A DNA stretch of 32,107 nt from Suttonella ornithocola (GTDB lineage: Bacteria > Pseudomonadota > Gammaproteobacteria > Cardiobacteriales > Cardiobacteriaceae): NCBI RefSeq assembly GCF_001889065.1, contig NZ_LWHB01000024.1, forward strand, positions 3 to 32,109. Reading direction: 5' to 3'. The notes under the pieces were generated by a model. That model did not search any database, was not told the DNA's origin, and saw only the letters and a program-made list of their open reading frames with translations. The translations under genes were made by a program, and so were the position numbers. This document shows, in pieces, positions 18,573-28,105 of this stretch (its first letter is position 1; every line of letters starts with the position of its first letter).

Positions 18573-19278
18573 ATGCAAACAACATACTCTTTTACTGCTG
18601 AGCAACAGAAAAAATCGCTCAAATGGTTGGTTTTTTTGGCACATTATTGTGATTGCAGCTAGTAATTACTTAGTCCAACTTCCTGTAGATATCTTAGGAT
18701 TTAAAAATACTTGGGGCGCATTTACTTTCCCCTTTATTTTTCTAACGACCGACCTAACCGTCCGTATTTTTGGTGCACCTTTAGCCAGAAAAATCATTTT
18801 CTTCACCATGCTCCCTGCGCTTATCATTTCTTATGCGATTGGCGTTATTTTTTATGATGGTAATTATGTCGGTATAACCGCATTAAACGATTTTAACAGC
18901 GTCGTTTTTAGAATTGCACTTGCTAGCTTCATGGCTTATTTAATCGGCCAATTACTAGATATCACCGTTTTCAATCGTTTACGTCAGCTTAAAAGCTGGT
19001 GGATAGCGCCTAGTGCTTCAACGCTTGTTGGTAATGCCATTGATACGTTAATCTTTTTCTCCGTCGCATTTTATAGTGGCGCAGACGAATATATGGCAGC
19101 ACACTGGGTTGAAATAGGCATGGCAGACTATACATGGAAGCTGATTATCTGTGGATTATTCTTTTTGCCGGCTTATGGTGTTTTACTCGCCATTCTCACA
19201 AAAAAACTCACCCAACTTCAAGTTGATAAGCAGTTAAATATGACGCTACCTACCTACTCAACGACAGAGATAAAATAA
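18573..19278 (+). pseudogene. yhhQ: Queuosine precursor transporter YhhQ, frameshifted near the N-terminus
   Basis: YhhQ imports 7-deazaguanine precursors of queuosine (preQ0/preQ1). The frame opened by ATG 18573 reads MQTTYSFTAEQQKKSLKWLV, then runs into TAG at 18660-18662. The rest of the protein (NYLVQLPVDILGFKNTWGAF onward, to TAA at 19278) is one base out of frame. The shift lies in a run of seven T at 18631-18637: with six T the sequence continues naturally as WLVFWHIIVIAASNYL. It may be a true lesion, a sequencing error in the homopolymer, or tolerated by slippage. An internal GTG at 18649 could start a 209-aa product lacking most of helix 1. The 3' end overlaps the antisense phoR remnant by 29 bp. 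Confidence 0.85.
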
Positions 19279-20506
19279 ATGTCGAACCTTCGCCGGGCTG
19301 TGATTGAATTTCCAATGTTCCTTGATGTAGCTCGGCACCATGTTTCACAATAGCTAGCCCCAACCCTGAGCCCTTTGCGGTCGAGCGTCTATTATCCACA
19401 CGATAAAATCGCTCCGTTAATCAATGAATATGCTGAGGGTCAATCCCAATACCCGTATCTTGAATAATAATATTAACGTTATCTTGTGGCTGCACAGAAA
19501 CCGTTACGCTTATCGGTTGACGACTACCCGAATGAAGAATGGCATTTTGCAATAGATTACTCACCATTGAGTGCAATACTTTCTCATCTGCCCATAGCAT
19601 TATTTCTTCTACTCTATTGATCACTATCCCAATATGCGCTGGATAAGCCTGATTAAGCTCCTCTACCCAACTATTTATCACAGCGGTCAAACACAGCGGA
19701 GAACGCTTTAACGTCGTTTCTAAATTTTCTAATGTTGCTAATTGCAACATATCTGCAACGAGTTCTTGCATTTGTTCTGCTGCCTGATGAATTTCTGCTA
19801 AAGGCATCGCCCATTGTTCTGGCAAATTTGTCTGCACTTTTAAAACTTCTGAAAAGCCCATAATTACCGTTAACGGCGTTTTTAACTCATGCGATGCATT
19901 ATCAATAAACGCTTTACGACGCGCATCTAAATCTAATCGCGCCGTCACATCTCTAGCTAAATATAAAATATTGCCTTGTGCTAAAGGCACGCGTAAAAAC
20001 TCTAATTGTAAATTCTCTTGTGATAATAACCGAACAACTAATGGCTTGTCTTGCTGAAATGCTTGAGAGAAAACATCAATGCCCTCCACACGAATTAAAT
20101 GATCTATACGCCTGCCAATATCCAAGCGTTTACTTAATGCTAAAGTCTCTTGCGCACGGCGATTAAAGCCCAATAAATAGCCATCTTCATTGGTCAGCAG
20201 AGCAATATCTGGCATTGCTTCAACCAATTCACGATATGCCACTAGAAATCGCTGCAACCGCTTTTTCCGTCGTTTACCTTGCTCTTTCTGGCGCAACATC
20301 CGATAAGCAATTACCGTCAATTGGGGAGATAAATGTTCAGGCAAGGTTTTCATGGTTCCTTGCGACCAATTCAGTAAACGCTTTTGCTGATAATACGTTA
20401 TCCCGATAAAGCCTAAAAAAGCCAATCCAATTAACTTTCCCCGTAAAGAAAAAAGAAAATCCGCCACGCCCGCAGCAAATATCACTATCCAACCTACAGG
20501 GCGCAT
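19250..20506 (-). pseudogene. phoR: PhoR-like sensor histidine kinase, interrupted by an in-frame stop
   Basis: The product resembles the phosphate-sensing kinase PhoR. It shows two N-terminal hydrophobic segments (about 5-20 and 24-38), a PAS domain (about 90-180), the H-box IDNASHELKTPLTVI with phospho-acceptor His206, the N-box MVSNLLQNAILHS, and the G1 box QDTGIGIDPQHIH. A TGA at 19423-19421 then stops translation. In the same frame beyond it come the missing F-box ([13 protein letters not shown]) and G2 box (GSGLGLAIV), ending at TAG 19252-19250. The intact protein would be 418 aa. The 361-aa product lacks half of the ATP-binding lid and should not phosphorylate itself. Homologues usually have Arg before LTERFYRV, so a single CGA-to-TGA change is the likely cause. 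No phoB lies next to it. Confidence 0.85.
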
Positions 20507-20540
20507 ATAGCGAATTACTCTACACGTTTAATACCAATGA

Positions 20541-21314
20541 TTAAGACAACATCAAGCTAATAGCACTTGCCAACGCAATTAGTAAAGCAATAATACTCAC
20601 ACCAAACGTAACTTTTAATTGACGCTCAGATTTTACGACTTGACGTTGTAAATAAACGACATCCCTATGTTGGCGCTCTAAATCTGCATTTAACTCTACA
20701 TTTGAGCTATTCATAGCTTGTAGCGATAGACGATGCTCTAGCTCGTCCATACGCGATTTTAACTCATTAGAAAGCGCCGGCTGCACATCCGCTCTAACTG
20801 GAGGAACCGCAACTGCTATTTCTTCATCATAAACAGGCAACGTTTCAATATCTTTTGGCAGAGGAGATGCTACAGGTTTTGCTGGCGCAGGCGCTGCTGA
20901 CGGGGTGGTAGGTTCGGCTTGGCGAATACGAGGTTGATCATCTAAACGTTTCGCCAAAGCATTCAATAAATGATCTAAACGATTAGCATCAGCGGGTTTA
21001 GGTAAATATCCTGTGGCACCACTATCTCTGGCTTTTTTACGCGCTTCTTCTGAAATATCGCCAGAATACATAATCACAGGAATATTAGCTGTTTCTGGAT
21101 TTTTCCGCATTCTTGCTAATCCCTCGAAACCGTCTAATTCAGGCATCATCACATCCATAAACACCAAATCAGGTAGTAAATTATGCGCAATCCAACGTTC
21201 AGCATCAACGACGCCTTCTGCTTCAGAGACTTCAATATCATATTTTACTAATAATCGTTTCAACGTTAATCGCGCCAAACGCGAATCATCCACAATTAAA
21301 GCCGTTCTCAACAT
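20541..21314 (-). CDS. Membrane-anchored receiver-domain protein
   Basis: The 257-aa protein begins with a complete receiver domain (1-120): acidic pair Asp9/Asp10, phospho-acceptor Asp54 in FMDVMMPELDG, Ser84 and Lys106 in YLPKP. A Pro/Ala-rich linker follows (about 125-185), then a predicted coiled coil (about 185-232) and a single hydrophobic segment at the C-terminus (SIIALLIALASAISLMLS). No DNA-binding or enzymatic output domain is present, so it is not PhoB. I infer a cytoplasmic receiver held at the inner membrane through a tail anchor. It lies 24 bp after radC and 34 bp before the broken phoR, on the same strand. The partner kinase is unknown. Confidence 0.85.
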   Translation of the reverse strand: MLRTALIVDDSRLARLTLKRLLVKYDIEVSEAEGVVDAERWIAHNLLPDLVFMDVMMPELDGFEGLARMRKNPETANIPVIMYSGDISEEARKKARDSGATGYLPKPADANRLDHLLNALAKRLDDQPRIRQAEPTTPSAAPAPAKPVASPLPKDIETLPVYDEEIAVAVPPVRADVQPALSNELKSRMDELEHRLSLQAMNSSNVELNADLERQHRDVVYLQRQVVKSERQLKVTFGVSIIALLIALASAISLMLS

Positions 21315-21338
21315 AGTCTTTCCTCTTGTAAACTTTGG

Positions 21339-22025
21339 CTACCATCCGCCATTTTCTTGCATTGATATCAGTTTATTATTGCTAACAATAAAGTGATCTA
21401 AAACTTTAACCTCAATTTCTGCTAACCAACTAGCAATTTTTTGCGTCACCTGTCGGTCGGCACTCGAAGGCTCAGCCATTCCTGCTGGATGATTATGCAC
21501 TAAAATAAGGGCAGATGCATGATGATACAACACTTTTTCTGCAATCTCCCTAACTGGCAAATCGACCCTATCTGGTGAACCTTTATTAAATCGCTCAAAA
21601 CTGATAAATTGATTTTGCGAATCAAGCAATATTATCCCCAACTCTTCTAAACTCAAGCCTTTATAATGAATTAACAAAAAACTTCTCACATCTTCAGCAC
21701 AGCCGAACTGCCAATCACTGCGCATAATATCTGCGCTGACAAAGCGTTTAGACAATTCTGCCACTGCCATAATCTCAGCAATTTTTGCACTACCCAATCC
21801 TTTTATCGCTCGCAAATGTCTCTCTTGGCTAGTGAGCAATCCAACCAACCCGCCTCGCGCCTTTAAAATTGTTTGCGCAAACGCCAGCACCGACTGCCCT
21901 TTAATCCCTGTCCGCAATAAAATTGCCAATAACTCATAATCCGCCAACGCTTGCGCACCTAATCGCAATAAACGTTCGCGCGGCATATCCGTATTTTCTT
22001 CAATAACATTGTTTTTCGTTTTCAT
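21339..22025 (-). CDS. radC: RadC-like JAB-domain protein
   Basis: This RadC/DUF2466 protein (228 aa from the chosen start) has a helix-hairpin-helix segment (IKGLGSAKIAEIMAVAEL) and a metal-binding JAMM motif VHNHPAGMAEPSSADRQVT. The historical link to DNA repair is not well supported and the biochemical role is unsettled. I chose ATG 22025-22023 (MKTKNNVIEENTDMPRERL), because a longer frame to 22112 would overlap coaBC and begins with non-homologous residues. It is divergent from coaBC, with only 34 bp between starts. Confidence 0.9.
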   Translation of the reverse strand: MKTKNNVIEENTDMPRERLLRLGAQALADYELLAILLRTGIKGQSVLAFAQTILKARGGLVGLLTSQERHLRAIKGLGSAKIAEIMAVAELSKRFVSADIMRSDWQFGCAEDVRSFLLIHYKGLSLEELGIILLDSQNQFISFERFNKGSPDRVDLPVREIAEKVLYHHASALILVHNHPAGMAEPSSADRQVTQKIASWLAEIEVKVLDHFIVSNNKLISMQENGGW

Positions 22026-22059
22026 CCCAGTAGAATAACGTTTTTTATCACGGTGCAAT

Positions 22060-23262
22060 ATGAATAAACTCTTGCTCGGTATCAGTGGTGGCATTGCTGC
22101 ATATAAAAGCATCCAACTGGTTCGATTGCTAAAACAACAAGATTATGAAGTGCGCTGCGTATTAACCGAATCTGCACAAACCTTTGTTGCCCCTCAAACC
22201 CTGCAAGCACTAACAGGCGAAATCGTCCGGACAGAGTTATTTGACGCGCAAGCAGAAGCCGCCATGGGACACATTGAACTCGCGCGTTGGGCGGATTGTC
22301 TCATTATTGCCCCCGCCACTGCCAATACACTTGCCAAACTTGCCAACGGCATTGCTGACAATTTACTAACCACTCTCTACCTTGCGACTACCGCACCTGT
22401 TTTAATCGCTCCAGCAATGAACCATCAAATGTGGCAACATCCTGCCACCCAAGAAAACTGCCAACGCCTTCAAGCACGGGAAAATCACTTTATTATTCCC
22501 GTTGGCGTAGGCGAGCAAGCCTGTGGGGAAGTCGGCGCGGGTCGTATGGCAGAACCTGAAACCATTATTGAACACCTAAATGCGTATCTAAATCGCGACT
22601 GGACAGATATTCATCTCACGCTTACCGCTGGTTCTACCCGCGAACCCATAGATCCCGTTCGCTACATTAGTAATCACAGCAGCGGAAAAATGGGCTATCA
22701 AATAGCAGCAGCTGCGGCACGTCGTGGCGCAACAGTTACTCTCATTAGCGGACCTACCGCGTTACCAACACCTACAGGCGTAAAGAGAATTAACGTAAAC
22801 ACTGCGCTAGAAATGCATCAAGCTGCCCTCACTTATGCGCCCCAAAGTGATATCTTTATTGGTGTTGCTGCTGTTGCGGATTATCGCGTTGAAAATCCCG
22901 CTAACCAAAAGCAGAAAAAAAACGTCCATGGCATTCCAACGCTAACGCTTATCGAAAATCCCGACATCATCGCCGATGTCGCGGCGCTTAAAGCGCATCG
23001 ACCGTATACCGTCGGATTTGCCGCTGAAACGGAAAACTTACTCACCTATGCCCGCGATAAGCGCCAGAAAAAACAGCTTGACCTCATTATCGCGAATGAC
23101 GTGAGCAAAAACGTCTTTGGCGCAGATGAAAACAGCGTTACCCTCATCAGTGCAGAAGCCGAAATCCCGCTACCGCACCAAGCCAAAGCGCAACTCGCTG
23201 ACACACTTCTTACCCATATTCTTCAACATTACAGGAATAACTATGCTGAATCTACCCTATAA
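22060..23262 (+). CDS. coaBC: CoaBC, phosphopantothenoylcysteine synthetase/decarboxylase
   Basis: This bifunctional enzyme carries out two steps of coenzyme A synthesis. The N-terminal flavoprotein (CoaC) half shows [12 protein letters not shown], the catalytic His71 in [19 protein letters not shown] and the Cys-lid [13 protein letters not shown]. The C-terminal CoaB half has [20 protein letters not shown] and the active-site region NQKQKKN. Its 400 aa are normal. It starts a tight plus-strand cluster, with dut overlapping its end by 20 bp. Confidence 0.96.
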   Translation: MNKLLLGISGGIAAYKSIQLVRLLKQQDYEVRCVLTESAQTFVAPQTLQALTGEIVRTELFDAQAEAAMGHIELARWADCLIIAPATANTLAKLANGIADNLLTTLYLATTAPVLIAPAMNHQMWQHPATQENCQRLQARENHFIIPVGVGEQACGEVGAGRMAEPETIIEHLNAYLNRDWTDIHLTLTAGSTREPIDPVRYISNHSSGKMGYQIAAAAARRGATVTLISGPTALPTPTGVKRINVNTALEMHQAALTYAPQSDIFIGVAAVADYRVENPANQKQKKNVHGIPTLTLIENPDIIADVAALKAHRPYTVGFAAETENLLTYARDKRQKKQLDLIIANDVSKNVFGADENSVTLISAEAEIPLPHQAKAQLADTLLTHILQHYRNNYAESTL

Positions 23263-23704
23263 AATTTTAGACCCCCGACTGGGCGACACCATCCCCCTAC
23301 CCACTTATGCCACCGAAGGTAGTGCAGCCATGGATATCCGCGCTGTCTTTGAAGAAGATAGCCTGACCTTGGCAGCGGGCGAATGTCGTCTTATCGGCAC
23401 AGGACTCGCCTTTCACATTGCTGACCCTAATTATTGCGGCATTGTCTTACCGCGCTCAGGACTCGGATACAAACACGGCATTGTCTTAGGCAATCTGGTT
23501 GGACTAATTGATAGCGACTACCAAGGCGAACTCAAAATCCCGCTATGGAACCGTAGCCAAACCGCCTATACCGTGCAACTCGGCGAACGCATTGCGCAAT
23601 TTATGATACAGCCCGTTACAAGAGCCATACTCAAACCCGTTGAACATTTCCATAGTGAAAGCCAACGCGGTGAGGGCGGCTTTGGACACACAGGAAGCCA
23701 CTAA
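23243..23704 (+). CDS. dut: dUTP diphosphatase
   Basis: Dut hydrolyses dUTP to dUMP, keeping uracil out of DNA and supplying thymidylate synthesis. The 153-aa trimeric type shows all five motifs: [45 protein letters not shown] and [13 protein letters not shown] 23243 was chosen because it follows a good Shine-Dalgarno (AGGAATAACT) and fits the family length. A frame extending to 23117 only adds residues read out of frame from coaBC. The coaBC-dut order is typical. Confidence 0.96.
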   Translation: MLNLPYKILDPRLGDTIPLPTYATEGSAAMDIRAVFEEDSLTLAAGECRLIGTGLAFHIADPNYCGIVLPRSGLGYKHGIVLGNLVGLIDSDYQGELKIPLWNRSQTAYTVQLGERIAQFMIQPVTRAILKPVEHFHSESQRGEGGFGHTGSH

Positions 23705-24477
23705 TGCCAACTCTTATCCTCAAATATGGTGGTAATGCCATTGCTGATACCCACGCCTTAGATGATTTTGCTCGCGCAATCGCCTCACTCAGTCAAACGC
23801 ATCGTGTAGTCATCGTTCATGGTGGCGGTCCCCAAATCAATCACTGGCTAGATAAAACAGGAATAGAAAGTCATTTTATTAACGGACAACGCTATACCGA
23901 TACCGCGGCACTAGAAGTGGTTGAAATGACACTTTGTGCGCACGTGAACAAAGCCATCGTTCGTGCCTTATCCACTCAACAGCTATCCGCTGTTGGCATT
24001 AGCGGAGAAGATGGCAACTTACTCATAGCATCGCCACAAGCAGAACTCGGTGCGGTTGGTAAAATCACTGCAACCCATCCTAAACTACTCCATACCTTAA
24101 TGGATAATGGTTACATTCCCGTGATCGCCCCACTGGCTTGTTCTGCAAACCATCAAGCCTTAAACATCAATGCCGACTATGCAGCCGCTCATATCGCGGG
24201 TGCCTTGAAAGCCGATGATTGCCTTTTTATGACCAATGTTGACGGCTTATTAAATGCTGACAAACAACGCATTGAACACGCCACTCAAACGGATATTCAC
24301 GCTCTGATTGCAGATGGCACTATCAATGGCGGAATGATTCCGAAAGTGCAATGCGCCTTAGCCGCCCTTGAACAAGGCGTTAAACAAACGCGTATTATCA
24401 ACGGACTGACCATGGACGCCCTACAACAATTTAGTCAAGGACATGAAACCATCGGCACGCGGATTACCCAATCATGA
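23704..24477 (+). CDS. argB: Acetylglutamate kinase
   Basis: ArgB phosphorylates N-acetylglutamate in arginine synthesis. The 257-aa amino-acid-kinase fold shows LKYGGNA at the N-terminus, VHGGGPQINHW, the acetylglutamate-binding region NGQRYTD, NINADYAA and GGMIPKVQCAL. Its start shares one base with the dut stop (TAATG) and its end overlaps phrB (ATGA). No other arginine genes are in the window. Confidence 0.93.
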   Translation: MPTLILKYGGNAIADTHALDDFARAIASLSQTHRVVIVHGGGPQINHWLDKTGIESHFINGQRYTDTAALEVVEMTLCAHVNKAIVRALSTQQLSAVGISGEDGNLLIASPQAELGAVGKITATHPKLLHTLMDNGYIPVIAPLACSANHQALNINADYAAAHIAGALKADDCLFMTNVDGLLNADKQRIEHATQTDIHALIADGTINGGMIPKVQCALAALEQGVKQTRIINGLTMDALQQFSQGHETIGTRITQS

Positions 24478-25880
24478 CAACCACTACCCTTCTCTGGTTT
24501 CGTCGAGATTTGCGTCTAGAAGATAACCGTGCCTTACTAAAAGCCATTGATGAAAACCGCCCCATTATTGCGGTTTTCATCTTCGACACCAATATTCTTA
24601 CCCCTTTAGCGCACGACGACCGCCGGATTAGCTTTATCTGTCAAAGCATAGCAGAACTACAACAACGCCTCTGTAATAACCACATTCCTTTGCATATCCA
24701 AAAAGGCGAACCTGAGAAAATCCTTCCACAATTAGTCACACAGTTTCATAGCACAAGCGTTATTTGTGCCGAAGATTACGAACCACAAGCCATCGCTCGT
24801 GACCATGCCGTTGCAGCTGCCTTAAAAGCCCAAGTCTGCCAATTCCTTGCTGTAACAGACCAAGTGCTTTATCCAAAATCTACCATTCTTACCAAACAAG
24901 GAACCCCTTACAGCGTCTTCACACCATATAAACGCGCATGGTTAAAACACTATGCCGAAGCCCCCGAAACCAGCACTGAACTCCCTCATCATTGGCAAGA
25001 AAGACAACAACTGCTTCCGAAATCCGCTTGGAAAACAAACCATTGCCCAACACCCGAACAGCTTGGTTTTCACACCTATTCCGACCAAGCAAAAGGCGGT
25101 GAACAAGCCGCACAGAAAACGCTAGAAACCTTCTTACCCAAACTAAGCAGCTATCATGAACAGCGCGACTATCCAGCCATCACTGGCACTTCAAACCTTT
25201 CCCCCTACTTACGTTTTGGCTGTCTATCCATTCGACAGTTAGTTGAACTCGCATATCATGAACAAAGCGAAGGCGCGCAAACATGGCTTTCAGAACTCAT
25301 TTGGCGAGAATTTTACCAACAGCACCTCTATCATCATCCAGATAACATTCATCAAAGCTATCGCGAACCTTATCGAGAAATCATTTGGGATAACCACCCC
25401 GAACATCTCACGGCATGGAAAGAAGGACAAACCGGCTATCCAATCATTGACGCTGCGATGCGTTGCTTAAAACAAACAGGCGCCATGCACAATCGCCTAC
25501 GCATGATTACTGCATCCTTTCTCTGTAAAGACCTACTATGCGATTGGCGCTTAGGAGAACAATGGTTTGCTCGCTATCTACTTGACTTTGACCTTGCAGC
25601 AAACAATGGCGGCTGGCAATGGGCAGCAAGCACTGGTTGCGATGCACAACCCTACTTCCGTGTCTTTAATCCCACCACCCAATCGAAAAAATTTGATCCC
25701 AAAGGACAATTCATTCGCCAATGGCTACCAGAACTTGCCCATCTTAGCGATAAAGCCATTCATCAGTCGCCTGCATTAGCCACCTATCCAGCACCTATCG
25801 TTGACCATGCTAGCCAACGGCTACGGGCTATTGCGCTTTATAAGCAAGCCGCCGATGCCTATAAAACTTTATCGAACTAG
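24474..25880 (+). CDS. phrB: Deoxyribodipyrimidine photolyase (CPD class I)
   Basis: PhrB repairs cyclobutane pyrimidine dimers with light, using FADH- and an antenna chromophore. The 468-aa protein has an N-terminal antenna domain (LLWFRRDLRLEDNRAL) and a C-terminal FAD domain. The FAD domain shows WLSELIWREFYQQ, GYPIIDAAMRCLKQTGAMHN, RLRMITASFLCKDLL and DLAANNGGWQWAASTGCDAQ, including Trp residues of the electron-transfer chain. It ends 7 bp before the convergent rimO stop. A photolyase hints that the organism meets light at some stage (inference). Confidence 0.95.
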   Translation: MTTTTLLWFRRDLRLEDNRALLKAIDENRPIIAVFIFDTNILTPLAHDDRRISFICQSIAELQQRLCNNHIPLHIQKGEPEKILPQLVTQFHSTSVICAEDYEPQAIARDHAVAAALKAQVCQFLAVTDQVLYPKSTILTKQGTPYSVFTPYKRAWLKHYAEAPETSTELPHHWQERQQLLPKSAWKTNHCPTPEQLGFHTYSDQAKGGEQAAQKTLETFLPKLSSYHEQRDYPAITGTSNLSPYLRFGCLSIRQLVELAYHEQSEGAQTWLSELIWREFYQQHLYHHPDNIHQSYREPYREIIWDNHPEHLTAWKEGQTGYPIIDAAMRCLKQTGAMHNRLRMITASFLCKDLLCDWRLGEQWFARYLLDFDLAANNGGWQWAASTGCDAQPYFRVFNPTTQSKKFDPKGQFIRQWLPELAHLSDKAIHQSPALATYPAPIVDHASQRLRAIALYKQAADAYKTLSN

Positions 25881-25887
25881 AGATGCC

Positions 25888-27210
25888 TCAATAAACCTGC
25901 GCGAATAAATCATGCTCATCTGAATCGGTGATTTCGACATGCACAATTTGCCCCGCTTCTGCGCCTTCAATTTGTCCAATATGCACTACACCATCAATCT
26001 CAGGCGCATCATACGGACTACGGGCAATTGCCGTTTGCGTTTCAACATCGACTTCATCAATCATCACCGGAATGACTTCGCCGACTTTCTCCGCGAGTAA
26101 ACGGCGACTTATGGCATTATGGCGTTCTATAAACCGTGCCACACGCTCTTGCTTAATCGCTTCATCAACAGGATTAGGTAACGCATTTGCAGCCGCCCCT
26201 TCTACCGGCGAATAAGCAAAACAGCCAGCGCGGTTGATTTCCGCTTCATCAATAAAATCAAGCAACTCTTCAAATTCCGCTTCCGTTTCCCCCGGGAAAC
26301 CCACAATAAACGTGCTGCGAATCGCAATATCTGGACAAATTTCGCGCCACTGACGAATCCGCTCCAACGTGCGTTCAATATTTCCCGGGCGACGCATCGC
26401 TTTTAAAATCCTTGGATTCGTGTGCTGCAAAGGAATGTCCAAATATGGCAACAACTTACCATCTGCCATCAATGGAATTAAATCATCCACATTTGGATAA
26501 GGATAAACATAATGTAAACGCGTCCACACATCCAAACTTGATAAGGCTTGGCATAATTCTAACAAGCGACTTTTGACTGGCTTACCGCCCCAAAAATCTA
26601 ACTTATGACGAATATCCGCACCATAAGCAGACGTATCTTGGGAAATCACCAATAATTCTTTAACACCACTTTTAACTAACGCTTCCGCTTCCTTCATCAC
26701 CTCGCCTGCTACGCGACTCTGCAAGCGCCCGCGCATACTCGGAATAATACAGAAGCTACATTTATGGTTGCAGCCCTCGCTGATTTTTAAATACGCATAA
26801 TGGCGAGGCGTGAGTTTTAATCCTGCATCAGGCACCAAATCTATATGCGGATTTTTAGCTGGTTTTGGAACGGCTTGATGCACCGCCGTCATCACTTCTT
26901 CATACGCCTGTGGACCCGAAACCGCTAATACACCGGGATGCAACTCGCGAATCATCTCAGGTTTAACGCCCAAACAGCCTGTTACAATCACCCGACCATT
27001 CGCATCAATTGCTTCACCAATCGCATTTAAAGACTCTGCAACCGCCTCATCAATAAAGCCACAAGTATTAACAATCACCACATTTGCTTCTTCATAGCTA
27101 TCGACAATTTGATAGCCATCTGTTGTTAACTGTGTCAAAATTCTTTCAGAATCAACCAATGCTTTAGGGCAGCCTAGGCTCACAAAGCCAACTGCAGGAT
27201 GCTTATTCAT
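25888..27210 (-). CDS. rimO: RimO, ribosomal protein S12 methylthiotransferase
   Basis: This radical-SAM enzyme adds a methylthio group to an Asp of ribosomal protein S12. The 440-aa protein has an N-terminal UPF0004 domain with cluster Cys14, Cys50 and Cys79 ([22 protein letters not shown]). The radical-SAM cluster has Cys147, Cys151 and Cys154 (CNHKCSFC), and a C-terminal TRAM domain ends in [13 protein letters not shown] Shine-Dalgarno precedes the start. It appears monocistronic, convergent with phrB. Confidence 0.97.
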   Translation of the reverse strand: MNKHPAVGFVSLGCPKALVDSERILTQLTTDGYQIVDSYEEANVVIVNTCGFIDEAVAESLNAIGEAIDANGRVIVTGCLGVKPEMIRELHPGVLAVSGPQAYEEVMTAVHQAVPKPAKNPHIDLVPDAGLKLTPRHYAYLKISEGCNHKCSFCIIPSMRGRLQSRVAGEVMKEAEALVKSGVKELLVISQDTSAYGADIRHKLDFWGGKPVKSRLLELCQALSSLDVWTRLHYVYPYPNVDDLIPLMADGKLLPYLDIPLQHTNPRILKAMRRPGNIERTLERIRQWREICPDIAIRSTFIVGFPGETEAEFEELLDFIDEAEINRAGCFAYSPVEGAAANALPNPVDEAIKQERVARFIERHNAISRRLLAEKVGEVIPVMIDEVDVETQTAIARSPYDAPEIDGVVHIGQIEGAEAGQIVHVEITDSDEHDLFAQVY

Positions 27211-27520
27211 AATGCCTCATCTATCATTTTAAGGTCGCGCATTTTATCGTTAAATGCACTAAAACAGAAATTAAACAAAGCGCAACCATCTTTAATATCT
27301 AATAAAAATTCTACAACTTGAAAAACATCTGTTATTTTCAAACTTAACAATTCGAGACCTTTGCAAAACCCTAAAAAACCACTATAGTGAAAGGCTACTA
27401 GAATAGTTACAGTGTTAAGATAGATAAATAAATAAAGTAAGCACACATACTATTACTGGAATAGCGATCTAATTTCTGTGACTCTTTTATTAGCTTTTGA
27501 CTATATTTCTCTGCTAAGTA
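27211..27520. other. Intergenic region between azurin and rimO
   Basis: No convincing gene is present. A minus-strand open frame of 79 codons (27207-27446) is AT-rich and begins near the solo IS5-type end, and I consider it fortuitous. The region should contain the rimO promoter, but I could not identify a clear -35/-10 pair. Confidence 0.5.
27354..27368. repeat. Solo IS5-type terminal repeat
   Basis: GAGACCTTTGCAAAA is identical to the left end of the MITE at 1580. The following bases (CCCTAAAAA) resemble the inside of that element's right end. No matching inverted partner occurs within the next 200 bp, so this is a truncated copy. Confidence 0.55.
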
Positions 27521-27548
27521 ATAAAAAAGCGAACCTGAAGGTTCGCTT
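27521..27548 (-). terminator. Rho-independent terminator of azurin
   Basis: On the minus strand a 9-bp stem AAGCGAACC / GGTTCGCTT with a 4-base loop is followed by TTTTAT. It starts 25 bp after the azurin stop codon. Confidence 0.85.
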
Positions 27549-27572
27549 CTTAGATTAAAAGAGAAGAATTAC

Positions 27573-28070
27573 TTATTCAGTAACTTCTACTTGACCTTTC
27601 ATCATTGCATAGTGACCCGGGTATGAGCAGAAAAACTCATAATCGCCACCAGCCGCTAAATCTTTGGTTGAGAAAGTCACTTCTGCTTTTTCACCACCAC
27701 CGATAAGTTTGGTGTGAGCAATAACGCGCTCATCGCCTTCTTTGATATAGTTGTGAGCAGCACCAGCTGCAATACCGTCTTTAGCGACACCGTCCATATC
27801 TTCTTTTTTCGTAATTACTACGTTATGACCCATTGCTGCGGCAGGTAATTTACCAACATGATTTAGCTCAACAGTAAATTCAGGGCATTCAGTTTTATTG
27901 ATGGTGAATTTATCTAAGTTGTATTTCATTGCGTCATTACCTTCGATGACAACTTTACATGCGCCAGCAGCTTCTGGTTTAGCCGCTTCATCAGCGGTTT
28001 TAGCAGCATCTTGTGCGAAAACAGTCATACTGAAAGCAGCAACGATTGTGGGGATAAGTAATTTTTTCAT
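27573..28070 (-). CDS. azu: Azurin, periplasmic blue-copper protein
   Basis: Azurin is a small type-1 copper electron carrier that can donate to periplasmic reductases or peroxidases. The 165-aa precursor has a signal peptide (about 1-20, cleavage after FAQ), an Ala/Lys/Glu-rich spacer (21-36) and an azurin fold of usual length. The copper ligands are His82 in GHNVVI, and Cys148, His153 and Met157 in FFCSYPGHYAMMKG. It has its own FNR-type promoter and terminator, so it is a single-gene unit next to the nos remnant. The spacer hints at a longer mobile N-terminus than in Pseudomonas azurin. Confidence 0.95.
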   Translation of the reverse strand: MKKLLIPTIVAAFSMTVFAQDAAKTADEAAKPEAAGACKVVIEGNDAMKYNLDKFTINKTECPEFTVELNHVGKLPAAAMGHNVVITKKEDMDGVAKDGIAAGAAHNYIKEGDERVIAHTKLIGGGEKAEVTFSTKDLAAGGDYEFFCSYPGHYAMMKGQVEVTE

Positions 28071-28105
28071 GATTTTTTCCTTGTATTGCTAACAAAAGCA
28101 TTAAC

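Noticed and set aside
18631..18637. Programmed frameshift in yhhQ
   Set aside because: YhhQ homologues are single-frame. A one-base homopolymer change is the simpler explanation. Kept only as a testable alternative.
19421..19423. TGA recoding (as Trp or selenocysteine) in phoR
   Set aside because: TGA terminates neighbouring genes (nosF, nosY, transposase). Homologues usually have Arg here, and no stem-loop typical of selenocysteine insertion was noticed.
22026..22112. Longer RadC start at 22112
   Set aside because: It overlaps the start of the divergent coaBC and adds residues unlike the family. ATG 22025 fits better.
23117..23242. Longer Dut start at 23117
   Set aside because: The extension is an out-of-frame reading of coaBC. 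ATG 23243 has a good ribosome binding site and gives the family length.
27379..27388. Palindrome CACTATAGTG as an IS630 excision footprint
   Set aside because: It resembles two joined IS630 tips, but the flanks do not continue into the element's inverted repeats. It is too short to distinguish from chance.
27207..27446. 79-codon minus-strand open frame upstream of rimO
   Set aside because: It is AT-rich and hydrophobic by composition, overlaps the rimO start, begins beside an IS5-type end, and matches no family I know.
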